A stretch of 58,829 bases of DNA from positions 1 through 58,829 of the forward strand of contig NZ_JNJX01000004.1 in NCBI RefSeq assembly GCF_000702805.1, given 5' to 3'. The notes beneath the pieces are model-generated. The model made no database searches and was not told the origin of the DNA. It saw only the letters and a list, made by a program, of their open reading frames with translations. Shown in pieces: positions 10,285-20,886 of this stretch (position 1 is its first letter; every line of letters begins with the position of its first letter). This DNA comes from Mycoplasma anseris ATCC 49234 (lineage in GTDB: Bacteria > Bacillota_I > Bacilli_A > Mycoplasmatales > Metamycoplasmataceae). Both the position numbers and the translations under genes were made by a program.

Positions 10285-11271
10285 ATGAAAAAAATAACTG
10301 TTATTGGTAGCGGAGCAATGGGAACTGCTTGTGCAACTGTTTTAAAAGATAATAAACATAGCGTAATTATTTATGGTGTTGATCAAAATGAATTATGTGA
10401 TTTGAAAACTGGATGTAATTTAAAATATTTTGAAAAAAATATTTGTATTCCATGTTTTGAAACCACTAATGATATGCAATTTGCTTTAAAAGATGTTGAT
10501 TATGTGGTTTTAGCAGTGCCTACTAAATTTATTGATCCCGTGATGGAAGCAATATTGGAAGAAATTAATAAACCTGTTGTATTTATAAATGTAAGTAAAG
10601 GATTTTGACCATCTTCAACATTATCAATGCATGAAGGGTTAGAATTAAAAACTAAAAACAATCCATTAGTAAGAGGAATTGTTAGTTTAATTGGTCCTTC
10701 ATTTGCCATTGAATTAGTGCAAAGAAAAATCACTTTAATTGATGCTGTTTCAAATCAATTGGAATTAGCAAAAGAAATCCAAGAACTATTTTCAAATGAT
10801 TATATGCGGGTATATACCCAAATTGATGTAAAAGGAGCTGAAACTGGAGCAATTTTTAAAAATATGTTGGCAATTGGTTCTGGAATGCTTGAAGCATTGG
10901 GATATTCATTAAATACACAATGCGCTTTTTTAACAAGAGGTTTAAAAGAAATGGAAACTTATAATCAATTTGTAAATGGGAACAAGCAAACTTTATATGG
11001 TTTAACAGGACTTGGCGATTTAATGTTAACTGCTTTAAGTTCCAAATCAAGAAATTATTCTTTTGGTAAAGAATTTATTAAAAATCGAGACATTAATACA
11101 AATATCACAGTTGAAGGTTTAAATTCAGTTAAATTAATTTATGAAGAATTTATTAAAACTAAAAAATTAGATTTACCGATTATTGAAAATTTATATAATA
11201 TTCTATATAATAAATGTAATATTCAAGAAGCGATTAAATCATTATTAAAAAGACCGCTTAAAAGCGAATAA
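10285..11271 (+). CDS. gpsA: glycerol-3-phosphate dehydrogenase [NAD(P)+]
   Basis: 328 aa. Interconverts dihydroxyacetone phosphate and sn-glycerol 3-phosphate, the backbone for phospholipids. The Rossmann glycine motif is VIGSGAMGTA (residues 6-15); KGAETGAIFKNMLAIGSG carries the conserved active-site Lys, and GLTGLGDLMLT is the family signature. GGAGATTA precedes the ATG, 2 bases after der. Confidence 0.96.
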
Positions 11272-11290
11272 ATCTTTGGAGGTATCAAAA

Positions 11291-11566
11291 ATGAACAAAA
11301 AACAATTAATTGCAAAAGCAAGTGAAAGAACAGGTCATTCTCAAGTTCTTATTGAAACTATTTATAACGAATTAGAAAACATTATTGTTGATGAATTATC
11401 AAATAAAGGTAAAGTTTCAATTTCTGGATTTGGAACTTTCTCAGTTATTGAAAAAGGTGAAAAAGAACGCTTAAATTACTTTACAAAACAAGCTATTATT
11501 GTGCCTGCTAAAATTGAACCTAAATTTAAATTTTCACATGTTTTTAAAGAGCAAGTGAATAAATAA
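11291..11566 (+). CDS. hup: HU-family DNA-binding protein
   Basis: 91 aa. Starts MNKKQLIAKASERTGHSQ, with the HU core KVSISGFGTFSV. The TTGGAGG at 11276-11282 fixes the start at 11291, not 5 codons upstream. The arm region has EKGEKERLNYFTKQAII instead of the usual RAAREGRNPQTG, so it is a diverged HU. Converges directly with recU: the two stop codons abut at 11566/11567 with no room for a terminator. Confidence 0.9.
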   Translation: MNKKQLIAKASERTGHSQVLIETIYNELENIIVDELSNKGKVSISGFGTFSVIEKGEKERLNYFTKQAIIVPAKIEPKFKFSHVFKEQVNK

Positions 11567-12067
11567 TTATTCTAAACAAGAAATATAATCTAAAATCCCT
11601 GGAAATTCTAAAATAAGTTCTTTTCCATAACTAAGAACTTCATTGAATTTTAAGGATTTTTTATTTTGACTAATTTTTTTAAAACTTAAATGATCAATAA
11701 AAATAAATTTGTTTTGCATTTTAAAATAAAGTATTCAAAAAGCCTTACCTTTAAAAAGTAAAACTAAGTCTAAATATTCAATTTGATGTTTTTTTACATT
11801 TTTTAAACTAAAATTACATTCTTCAGTACTTTTAGCTTCAAAAGCAAAATAATTCCCATTATAGATTCCATAATAATCGACAGTAGATTTAGAAATAATT
11901 TTTGCTCCATTAGTAATTAATTTATTTTCTTTGAACATAACTGATTTAAATTTAATGTCCAAATTCTTTTTATGAACTAAGGCTTTTTGTTGTTCTAAAT
12001 AAAATAAATTAGTATGATTTATAATGCTTTCTAAAAGCATTCCACGATTTTTAGTTATTTTTTCCAT
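11567..12067 (-). CDS. recU: Holliday junction resolvase RecU
   Basis: 166 aa from ATG 12067, reading TGA 11735 as Trp. Cuts four-way junctions in recombination and segregation. Visible RecU motifs: NRGMLLESIINHTN, IHKK-like HKKNLDIKF, STVDYYGIYNG (catalytic Asp), FEAKST (Glu and Lys) and KHQIEYL. An ATG at 12148 would add 27 residues, but that extension crosses a terminator-like hairpin (12084-12113) and matches nothing, so the shorter start is preferred. Confidence 0.92.
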
Positions 12068-12083
12068 ATCTAAATTTAAACAT

Positions 12084-12113
12084 AAAAATAAGGGTGTCTT
12101 TTCCCTTATTTTT
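12084..12113 (-). promoter_or_regulatory. hairpin with T-run upstream of recU
   Basis: Perfect 11-bp inverted repeat (AAAAATAAGGG with CCCTTATTTTT) around an 8-base loop, ending 16 bases before the recU ATG. Has the form of an intrinsic terminator or attenuator read toward recU. Confidence 0.5.
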
Positions 12114-12148
12114 CTTATTTTTTTGCATCCTTTATTATAAGGAATCAT

Positions 12149-12268
12149 TATATTAGTTAAGAACTTTTTTTAAGTTATTTATACTTATATTTATAACATA
12201 ATTAAAAAAAGGTCATATTCAATAAGGTGTGTTGATAAACACTTGTTTTTAAAAACAAGACTAACTTA
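12149..12268. other. gap with palindromes after the nuclease operon
   Basis: No gene. Holds a perfect 18-base palindrome CTTGTTTTTAAAAACAAG (12243-12260) next to a small hairpin GTGT-TGATAA-ACAC (12228-12243). They lie just after the stop of the DUF2779 gene but lack a proper U-run, so termination is uncertain. Confidence 0.4.
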
Positions 12269-14296
12269 TTAAAAGTGTAAATCTTGTATTTTTGTTGCAA
12301 ATTCTTGATCAAATTGTTCTTTGTTAGCTAAAATATATTTAACTAAATCAAATGCCATAATCATTGCTAAAACATCGTTGTGGCAATATTTTTTTAATTC
12401 TTTAGTTTTGGTTTCTCATTCTTGGTCTTTAATTGCATTAGCCGCTCTTGAAGTAGCCAATGCTAAAGCCATACTACCATTTTTCACTTCCAATTCATTA
12501 TATGGTTTAATCATGTGTTCTAGTTTTAAATCATGTTTGGTAACATATTTTTCCACCAATTTGATTGAATATTTAGATTTTAATCAAGAAATATGAATGT
12601 AAGCTGAACCAACATTAGTTTCCATTGATTTGCTTAAAGGCTTAAAAAAGTCTGCTAAATCAACTATTTTTTGGTTTATTTCATTTCCTTTTTGTCTTGC
12701 TTCTGCTAGTTTTAGTGTATCGAATTGATTTCTTTGATTATAGATTTCTAAAATTTCAATGGCTTCATTAATTCTTGCTGATTCATAACCTTTATTAAAG
12801 ACAATATAATGATCAGCATTTTCATCATAAATATCACAAATAATTTGATATAAAGTTTCTTGATTAAAACTAATTGGATCATAAATATAATCATTTGATT
12901 CATAAATTTGATTGCGATTAGTCTTAATAATTGAAGTTTGGCAAGGCAATTGAGTTCAAGGGGTATTAAAATCAATAATTGGATAAGGTAAAGAAACTCC
13001 TTCAAAATCAAATCAAACAAAATTTGAATGTTTTTCATCAAATAAAGCGTTTAAAGATTCACTAAAATTAGGATTTATCTTGATTAATTCATTTTCATAA
13101 AAAGTTTTATATTTTAAATTTATCTTGTTTTCAAATAATAAGTTTCTTCTTAAATCACTTGAAGCATAAACTAAATCTGGAGCTACTTTATTTAAAACCA
13201 AAGCAATAATATCTTTACCATCATCATAATTATTAGTTGATAAAACTGATTTTAATTCGTCTAAATTAGGTTCAAATTCAAAGAATTTTGGATAAGCTTC
13301 TAAATTATTAATATAACTAACAAATTGATTAAAAGAACAACTAAATTTAGAATCAGCAACATCAAAGAAATCTAATTCATTTTGATCAATTAATTGGATC
13401 ATTTTCTTTGGATTTTTTTCTTTTCCATATATTCTATCTTGAATATATTCAGATTCCTTTGATTTTCCACAATTTTTTTTATAACTATAACCGTCTTTTG
13501 TGTTTTTTGCATAGGAACTAAAAATAAAATCAAGTTCGCCTTTTTTGTAATTTTTTCTATCCTTTAAACGCGGTAAAAAGATTTGCGCATCATCGATCTT
13601 TAAATTGTTTTTTCTTAATATATTTAAAACATAATAAACACTTAAAATGTTTTTTCTTCTTGTTCTTCACGAAAAATTTAAAATAGCAAAACTATTGTTG
13701 ATTTTATCATACACAATTGGGCTGGCAATTGCCTTTTGATATTCAAAAACTGGGTTAATAATGACTTTAAAGCCTTTATTAATTGCTCTTGTGGTCTCAT
13801 GGATTAAAAATTCAGTGCTTGCTTTTTTAGATAAAATACAAATTTCATCATTTTCTAATTTGTATGTATTTTTATAATATGTTATTAGAGCATCAATTGC
13901 TTTTTGTTGATAAGCATCTAATCCAGTTGCAAATATTTGCAATTCTTTATATTCAGAAATCAAACTTAAAAAATCATCTAATTGATGATTAGCTTTTAGT
14001 TGGTTTAAAATTTGTTCATTTTCATTGATATTTTCTTTTAAATATTCGATTTTTTCAATTGTTGTTCATTGTTTATTAACATTAAAATCAATTTCATATC
14101 CAGAAATAAAATGCTCAATTTGATTTTCAATATCACTCATTTTATAATTAAGTTCATTATAAACTTCTGATTGATCATCTTCATCTTCTAAAATTTCTTT
14201 AATTTCAGAAGTTAATTCATTATTTAGCATGAAATAAGGATGAGTTTTATTTAATTTAAAAAAATGATTAAAACTAAAATATTTAGGCTTATTCAT
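12269..14296 (-). CDS. DUF2779/UU173-like protein, RNase H-fold exonuclease-like
   Basis: 675 aa, four stretches joined through TGA Trp codons, no other stop in frame. C-terminal part: FDFEGVSLPYPIIDFNTPW (Asp430, Glu432 as a DxE motif) ... YIVFNKGYESAR ... YCHNDVLAMI (Asp641). This order resembles DEDD 3'-5' exonucleases and the DUF2779 family, which elsewhere is fused to a RecB-type nuclease. Here the N-terminal half has the shape of such a domain (INPVFEYQKAIASPIVYD) but no D...ExK residues, so that half may be inactive. Third gene of a tight operon; its start overlaps the previous gene by 8 bases. Family assignment from memory; role unknown. Confidence 0.75.
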
Positions 14297-15125
14297 GATT
14301 TGGCACAGCCTTTTTAATTGCTATTCAATGATTATATAATTGAGTTCATTCATCTTGATTTTTACATTTCAAATATTCAATTAAATCATTGTCAATCCCA
14401 TTTTTTCATTTAGGACTTATTCCAGATTTTGTGTATTGATTGTATCATTCTTCACAAAATTTAATATCATCTAACACTTGAGCTTTATTTACTTTGAAAT
14501 TAAAGTTCTTAATTTTTCTTTTCAAAATATCAACTTGGTTTGGGTCAGTATAGTCTTCATCTTTTAAAAAGATAGCGACAATTGAAAAAGAATCAACTCC
14601 CATTAAATAAGCATATAGTTGAGCTTGTTTTTGATAACCAATAGGAACCTCTTTATTTGTTCAAAAATCATAGTTTTTTTCATTAGTGGTTTTAATTTCA
14701 ATAATGATTTGATTTTGTTTAGCAAAACCATCTGGAAGTCCACCAAATAGTTTGTTTTCTTTAAAATAGTCATATTGATATTCTTTCGCATCAAATCTTT
14801 GTAGTTCTTCGCCAATTGCTTGTTCAACTAAACTAAGAATTTTGGGTTCTAAAATAACGCCAGCTCTAATGTATTTTTCATCTAAAACTGGCATAGCTAA
14901 ACCACATAATCTAGCAAAAGCTGCAAATTGTGATTTAAAATTATCCACTTCTAAAATATCACCTAAGGCAGTTCCAGTTAATTTTCTAAACCCATTAGGA
15001 TTAGTATAAGGGAATGATAAAAGTCGTTTATGAAATTCAGGATTTAATTTAATTGTTTGAGTTTCTCAATTAATTTGATAATGTTCTTCATTATAAAATC
15101 TACGGTATGGCGCTTTATAGATCAT
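14289..15125 (-). CDS. putative PD-(D/E)XK nuclease (MAGa7180-like)
   Basis: 278 aa with TGA as Trp. The N-terminal half includes FRKLTGTALGDIL, then GLPDGFAKQNQIIIEIKTTN gives Asp132, Glu143 and Lys145 in the D-x10-ExK spacing of lambda-exonuclease/YqaJ-type nucleases; an upstream Glu in AGVILEPKI may complete the site. GAGGAAAA lies before ATG 15125. The gene overlaps its neighbours by 11 and 8 bases, so all three are probably translated as a set. It resembles the uncharacterised nuclease family of hominis-group mycoplasmas that I recall as MAGa7180; the name needs checking. Confidence 0.8.
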
Positions 15126-16212
15126 TTTGTTTTTTTCCTCATTTATCAATAATATCATCATCAAAAGAAACGTGTGGATATTTATTTTGCATTAATTGTC
15201 AAATATAAGAAGTGTCTGTATTTGGGTTTTCTTTTTTTATTAAACTAGCTTGTTCATAAGATAAAATGGCATCATAAATTGCTTTATAAGTAGTATTAGT
15301 TTGTGATTCTCAATAACGATATTCTTCAAATACTTTTTGATCGATTTCAACTTCAGAACTTTCTGGGAAATAGCAATGAACAATTTCATGTAATAAAGCA
15401 AGGAAAATATAACTTTCAGTGTTATACATATCTGAAAGAAAGATATATCTTTTACCACCTTTTTTTAAAGTGATTCCTCTAATTAAAGATTTTTCAATGA
15501 ATTGTTTAGTTACCAAAACAATTCCTTTAGTAATTAAATAAGCTTTAATTTCATCAATTTTTTTGTGGAAAGTTAGATCCTTATTACTCATAATGTTTAA
15601 TAATTTCTTCATAATTGGTGAAAAAAGCCCTTTTCTAAATACACCAATTGGTTGATCATTGAATTTTACTGATAATTCGCAAAAACGAATTCAAGTATAT
15701 GAATTGGGTTTGTCAAGATATTTAACTTGTTCTGCTAAAACATGTTCTTTTAAATAAGAAGTGTAGTCATTTAAAGAACTTACCCCATAAAATCTTTTTA
15801 AATTTAATAATTTTAAATGAGTGGGCATTTTATTAGTAATACAAATATTAAAAGGAAGTGATAATTCAGGATGTTCAATAATAAAATTAATTCCAAAATG
15901 TCTTAATTGTTCTTCAACATATCCATGAATCTTAGATGATTTTAAATTTGAATAAATGTGATAAATAGTAGTTAATGTACCAGTTTCCAATTGAAAAGCA
16001 TATTCTAAACCTTCTAAAACAGAAACTGAGATATCACTAATAGCATCATTCAAAATGCTATTTACATGTTTTATACTTAAACCTAAACGCATTGACAACT
16101 CTTTTTGTGTCATTTGATATTTGTTTAGATAATACCTAATTTCTTTAGCAAATGAATCTCCGTGTAATTCTATGTCCTCAAGACTAATAGATTTTTTTAG
16201 ATTTGAAATCAT
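15115..16212 (-). CDS. XRE regulator fused to ImmA/IrrE-like metallopeptidase
   Basis: 365 aa with TGA as Trp. Residues about 15-65 form an XRE helix-turn-helix (QKELSMRLGLSIKHVNSILN) with a HigA-like lead-in. A middle region follows, then HEIVH (His275, Glu276, His279), the zinc motif of ImmA/IrrE peptidases, at the C-terminal end. ImmA/IrrE proteins cleave or relieve repressors on DNA damage in phages, ICEs and Deinococcus. AAGGGG before ATG 16212 fixes the start; a Met 14 codons upstream lacks one. First gene of the nuclease operon, divergent from the ABC operon. Confidence 0.82.
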
Positions 16213-16245
16213 TTTTAACCCCTTAGTGCAAAAATTGTTATTTAA

Positions 16246-16251
16246 ATTATA
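16246..16251 (-). promoter_or_regulatory. -10 box of the regulator-nuclease operon
   Basis: TATAAT on the minus strand, 34 bases upstream of ATG 16212, in the context TTTGTATAATTTAAAT. The -35 region is a T-run without a clear hexamer. Confidence 0.55.
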
Positions 16252-16278
16252 CAAATAAAACCCATAAAAAAGGAAAAA

Positions 16279-16292
16279 TTTGTGTAATAAAA
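16279..16292 (-). promoter_or_regulatory. half of a 14-bp inverted repeat, candidate operator
   Basis: On the minus strand reads TTTTATTACACAAA; the same 14 bases occur in the opposite orientation at 16393-16406. The site lies about 30 bases upstream of the -10 box of the XRE regulator operon. Confidence 0.5.
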
Positions 16293-16392
16293 TCCTACAT
16301 TTTTAACAATATTCTTTTTATAATAAATAAAAAAATTATAAATTACATAAATAATTAACCTATAAGTAAATAAAAAAAGTTGCTTTTTTTGT

Positions 16393-16406
16393 TTTTATTA
16401 CACAAA
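16393..16406 (+). promoter_or_regulatory. second half of the 14-bp inverted repeat
   Basis: TTTTATTACACAAA on the plus strand, identical to the minus-strand site at 16279-16292 and 100 bases from it. It faces the ABC operon promoter. Confidence 0.5.
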
Positions 16407-16419
16407 ATAAATAATTCAA

Positions 16420-16471
16420 GTTATATAAAAAAAGTTCCATTTTAGAAACTTAAATCCACTTTTTATATAAC
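16420..16471. repeat. inverted repeat in the divergent control region
   Basis: GTTATATAAAAA (from 16420) pairs with TTTTTATATAAC (to 16471), about 12-14 bp with a 2-base bulge around a 22-base loop. Lies between the operator-like site and the ABC operon promoter. Confidence 0.5.
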
Positions 16472-16487
16472 ATTATGTTAAATTTTT

Positions 16488-16516
16488 TTGTATAAGTCTT
16501 CTAAAAGTAATATAAT
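16488..16516 (+). promoter_or_regulatory. promoter of the ABC-lipoprotein operon
   Basis: TTGTAT (16488-16493), 17-base spacer, TATAAT (16511-16516). About 34 bases before the start at 16551. Confidence 0.65.
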
Positions 16517-16550
16517 TTTAAAATGAAAATCTAAAGTAAGGAAGGTGAAA

Positions 16551-18368
16551 ATGAAAAACCCAGTTATAAACTATTCTAATTTTCTTTTTAAGACAACTTT
16601 TAAAAAGAAAAACTCATTTATTATTCCAATAATTTTCATTTTAATTAATATTTGCTTAGTAATTAGCTTAAGTATTATTAAAATGGATGTTAAATATCAT
16701 CCAATTGTTGTTTATAGTTTAATCTTTTTTGATTTACTTTTAACAATTGCTTATGCTAGCTTAAAAGCTTTAAATATTTTTAAAGATATTGAAGCAGAAG
16801 GTTTAGAAATTCTTATATTTTCTAAACCAATTACCCGAAAAAATATAATTAGCGCTAAAGTCTTGGCTTTTATTGAATTTGCCTTAATGTGATCAGCTAT
16901 CACTTTTATATGTAATTTATTATTAGTTTTAATTACAAAAATACATAATTCCATTGTTTTATTTAGTTTCTTTAGTTTTGTAGCAATATTTTTTGCTTTT
17001 GTAATCTTTGGTTCAATCACCAGCATTATTGCTTTTAAATTAAATCAAAAAATGGCAATGACTGTTCCTTTAATTATGTTTATGCCTTTAGCATTAGGAG
17101 GAAGTTTTATTAGTGCTAATTCAACTTCTACAAATGACAATTTAGCATTTTATTTAAATACTAAATACCCTTATCATCATTCTAATAAAGAAGTCGATGC
17201 TGAAATGTTTTATTTGAATAATAATGAGGATAAATTTTATTTAATGCCAAATGGTTTTAATAAAAAAGGCTTTGATCAGAGCCAAGAACTTTATTTAAAA
17301 AAGGCATTAGAATTTTCTAAACAATCTTCATATAGTTGACAAGCTTATTCTTGAAGCATATTACCTTATCAAATGATTGATATTTTCAACCAAGATGATA
17401 CTAATATTTTTTCTTTATTAACTGAACAAAAAGAAAATAATTTAGCAAATTATTTATATTATCCAAAAAAAGAAAGTATCACATATACTTATAAAATTAA
17501 TAAAACCCCCAAATTTTTAACATCATTTAAAAACCCAAACACTAATGAAGTGGAATATATTGTTCCTTCATTATTAAAAAATCATTCTTTTATTAGTCCT
17601 ACTCCAATTAATTCAAATGTAATTTATGCCAGAGAAGGAGCTGATGATGAGACAAATAGTTTCCCTGAAGATTATTTCATTTATGCCAACCCTAATAACC
17701 TTGTTGGTAATTTAAAATGAGAATTAATTGCTGATGTTTTAAAAAACGAAGATTTTGATCAATTAAGTAATTTATTCTTTAACAAAATAAAAATTGAATT
17801 AGCAAAGCAAAATATTAATTCTGATATTGAAGCAAAAAACTATATTATTAATACAATTTCAAAAGAAATAAACAATGAAAATTCTGATTTTTATAAAATT
17901 AATGAACCAAACATTGCTTTATTTGATAAAAATGCTGTAAAAAATAAAAACTTAAGTAGTGAGATTGAAAGAAAAATTTATTTAGCAGTGACTTTAATTT
18001 ATTATTTATATTTCAAACAAACTGCAGACCAAAATATTGATTTGTTAAACAAGATTTTAATTAATGATAATCCTAAATTGGAATACCAACCTAGTCAAAT
18101 TAAAATCCAAGTAGAAAATTACAATTATTTTATTGGTGGATATGAATATTTTGCTCCTAAACAAATTATTCGAAATGATAAAGTTATTATTAGATATCAA
18201 TTAAAATCAAATGATAATTATTTATTTTCAACAACAAATCAACTTTATTCAGTAGAAAGAGATAAAAAGATTGTTAATAAGCACTATTATTTAATTATTT
18301 GATTAGCCTTTGCTGGATTACTTTTATTCTTAAATGCTTGATTATATGCTAGAAAGGATTATAAATAA
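16551..18368 (+). CDS. ABC transporter permease (ABC-2-like)
   Basis: 605 aa with TGA as Trp. About six N-terminal membrane segments in the first 190 residues, including FKDIEAEGLEILIFSKPITR, the cytoplasmic turn typical of ABC-2/NosY-like permeases. A large outside domain (roughly 195-575) and one last membrane segment (IIWLAFAGLLLFLNAWLYAR) follow. AAGGAAGG sets the start at ATG 16551; GTG 16545 lies inside it. Its stop overlaps the ATP-binding gene (TAATG). Cargo unknown; the lipoprotein genes downstream suggest export or surface assembly. Confidence 0.85.
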
Positions 18369-19072
18369 TGGAAGAAGTTATTTTAAAAGTGTCTAATTTA
18401 ACCAAAATTTATGATAAAAAAAATCGTGGTGTTTTTGATATTTCTTTTGAGGTTAAAAAAAATGAATTTCATGCTTTTATTGGCGAAAATGGAGCTGGGA
18501 AAACCACCACTATAAAAAGTATAATTGGCGCTTATACTAACTTTAAAGGTGAAATTCTAATTGAAAATATCTCTAATTTAGAAGCTAAAAGTAAATTTAA
18601 AATTGGTTATGTACCTGAAAACGCAGTTTTCCCCAAAGAACTTAGTGCTTATGAGTATTTAAAATCTTTGGCTTTATTATCTGGAGTAAAAAAACACTTA
18701 ATAAAAACTAAAATTGAAGCAATGCTAGAAAAATTTAATATTTTAGATTTAAAAAATCAAAAGCCTTATGCATTTTCTTCAGGGCAAAAAAAGAAGATAT
18801 TGTTAATTCAAGCCTTAATTCATGAACCAGAATTAATCATCTTAGATGAACCAGCAGCTAATTTAGATCCAACTGCTAGATATGAATTATTTGAAACTTT
18901 AAAAGAATTAATTAATGAAGGAAAAACAATTTTTATTAGTTCACATATCCTTAGTGAAATTGATCAATACACCAATGCTTTAACAATTATTCATCAAGGA
19001 AAAATACTTTATACCGGTAAAAAAACTAAGTCATTGAATGATATTTTTTATGAAAAAGTCATTAAAAATTAA
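18368..19072 (+). CDS. ABC transporter ATP-binding protein
   Basis: 234 aa. Walker A GENGAGKTT (residues 39-47), signature FSSGQKKKILL, Walker B LIILDEPAANLDP and the switch His in FISSHILSEI are all present. Partner of the permease upstream, with overlapping start. Belongs to the CcmA/NatA-like group that pairs with ABC-2 permeases. Its end overlaps the first lipoprotein gene by 23 bases. Confidence 0.95.
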   Translation: MEEVILKVSNLTKIYDKKNRGVFDISFEVKKNEFHAFIGENGAGKTTTIKSIIGAYTNFKGEILIENISNLEAKSKFKIGYVPENAVFPKELSAYEYLKSLALLSGVKKHLIKTKIEAMLEKFNILDLKNQKPYAFSSGQKKKILLIQALIHEPELIILDEPAANLDPTARYELFETLKELINEGKTIFISSHILSEIDQYTNALTIIHQGKILYTGKKTKSLNDIFYEKVIKN

Positions 19073-20039
19073 TTTAAGTTTAAGTTTAATTAGCTTATGT
19101 AGTATTTTTCCTTTAGTTGCTTGTCAAACAACAAAAGCTAAATCATTATCATCGCTAAAATTAAATAAAGATTCACTATATACCAAACACAATTTATCAG
19201 AAAATGTTCATATTAAGAAAATCATTGATTTTAAATTTAAAAATGATGAAACATTAATTAAAAATTTCATTAATAATCAAAATAATATTGTTGATTCCAA
19301 AATAAACGAATTAGCTTCTGCTTTAACTTGATATCCACCTTTTCGAGGAGACTCCGCTATTGATAACGGCTCTTTATATGCTGAATTTTCTAGGAAATCT
19401 AAAAATGTGTTAATTGAAACTATTAAAAACGATTGGTTATGGTTTTTAAATAATTTAAAGAATATGGAATTCGTTTTAAATTCATACGGGGAATTTTATA
19501 AAGATATAGATAATAAAAATAAAGAAGAATTAGAAGCAGTTTCTCAATATTTTCCAAATATTACTATTAAATTTAACGAAACTAAAATTATTGATGCTTT
19601 TGAATATAAATTACCAAATGTTAATTACAATGCTCAATTTAAAGATTTAAGTGTGATTTTTATCATTTTAGATGCTAATAAAGTAATTAAATTTTATAAA
19701 TATTTAGATCAAGAAGATCAACCAAATATCTTTTTACAAACAGATGTTTTCTTCTTGCCAAAAATAAGTACTATTGATGGCTTAAAAACCACATTAATTT
19801 CATTTGAAAATAAGATTTGTGAAATGTGAAATCAGTATTTAGTTGATGAAATAAATTATTGAAAAAATGTTGATCCTACATATGACTATAATCAAGTGTA
19901 TACAACATTTAATGATGCTAAATATGTCTTACCTTTTTCTGGATTGAACCGGGAATTAAATTATGAAGCAATTCAAGCTTTAAAAGAAGAAGAAAAGGAA
20001 ATTTATCGTTTTACCTGGAGGTTTGTTGATGTTAAATAA
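19050..20039 (+). CDS. lipoprotein 1 of the ABC operon
   Basis: 329 aa. Signal peptide with lipobox PLVAC, lipidated Cys25. The body is hydrophilic, unknown family. The stretch NDWLWFLNNLKNMEFVLNSY resembles a segment in each of the next two lipoproteins (NWYFVLKNFTKFEGIF and NWLTFLYHLKDFVFIF), so the three are probably paralogues. A second ATG-like start at 19038 is less likely. Overlaps the ABC ATPase upstream and the next gene by 11 bases. Confidence 0.8.
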
Positions 20040-20886
20040 AAAACGTTTATTATTACTTTCATGCACATCAGTTCCATTGATACCTTTAATGGTTTCTTGT
20101 GCAAATATGAGCAATGAAAATAAAAAGAAATTAACAAATTTAATTGATCCTAACAATGATGTTTCCTTAATTCCAATAAATAAGCAAGAGCAACAAACTG
20201 AAAACATTTTAGATGATCTTTTAAAAAAGGTTTTTAAAAGCAATAATGTTGCTAAAACTTTGTTTTTAAAAAAACAAAATGATAAACAACATCAACAACA
20301 AATAGTTGAAGAAATAAAAGCTCAAAAAGTCAAATATATAGCAAATCCAAATGATGAACATATTAGATACGAAGTGATAAACAAATTAACCAAAATTTAT
20401 TCTGATAATTGATATTTTGTATTAAAGAATTTCACAAAATTTGAAGGAATTTTTCATGAATGATTTATTTTAGAAGAGCAAAATGGCAACAAATTAAGTG
20501 ATGAATATTTAAACAATTTAAAAACCCTTGAAAAACCGAAAATATTAACCTTTGAAAATAATTTCATTGATAATTTAGAAGAAGGTGAAGAATCAGCTGA
20601 AGATTTAGACAATATTATTTTATATTTATTAAAAAACAACATGGTAATGAGATTTAAAATTGCAAATGAAAGAAGTGAAAGTCCCCAAATGATCCTATCT
20701 CCGCTTGTATGATATTTTGAAAAAGCTCAAACTGATAAATTATCATTAAAGTTTATTTCTAATATAATTCATAGCGCAGTGGTCCATGGTTTTGAAGATG
20801 GCTATATTAGGTTTGAGCAAGATATGGTAAAGAAGTGAAAATATGGCGAACCATCAGTAATGTTATTAGTAGGTAAAGATGAATAA
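20029..20886 (+). CDS. lipoprotein 2 of the ABC operon
   Basis: 285 aa. Signal peptide MLNKKRLLLLSC... with lipobox MVSC (Cys24). CTGGAGG at 20015-20021 chooses ATG 20029 over TTG 20023. A Gln/Lys-rich spacer is followed by the shared NWYFVLKNF segment and an acidic region (EEGEESAEDLD). No known domain. Overlaps both neighbours. Confidence 0.8.

Noticed and set aside
11735-12148. Longer RecU starting at 12148
   Set aside because: The extra 27 residues match no RecU feature and cross a terminator-like hairpin.
15115-16212. HigBA-type toxin-antitoxin pair
   Set aside because: The HTH resembles HigA, but it is fused to a metallopeptidase domain and no small HigB-like toxin gene adjoins.
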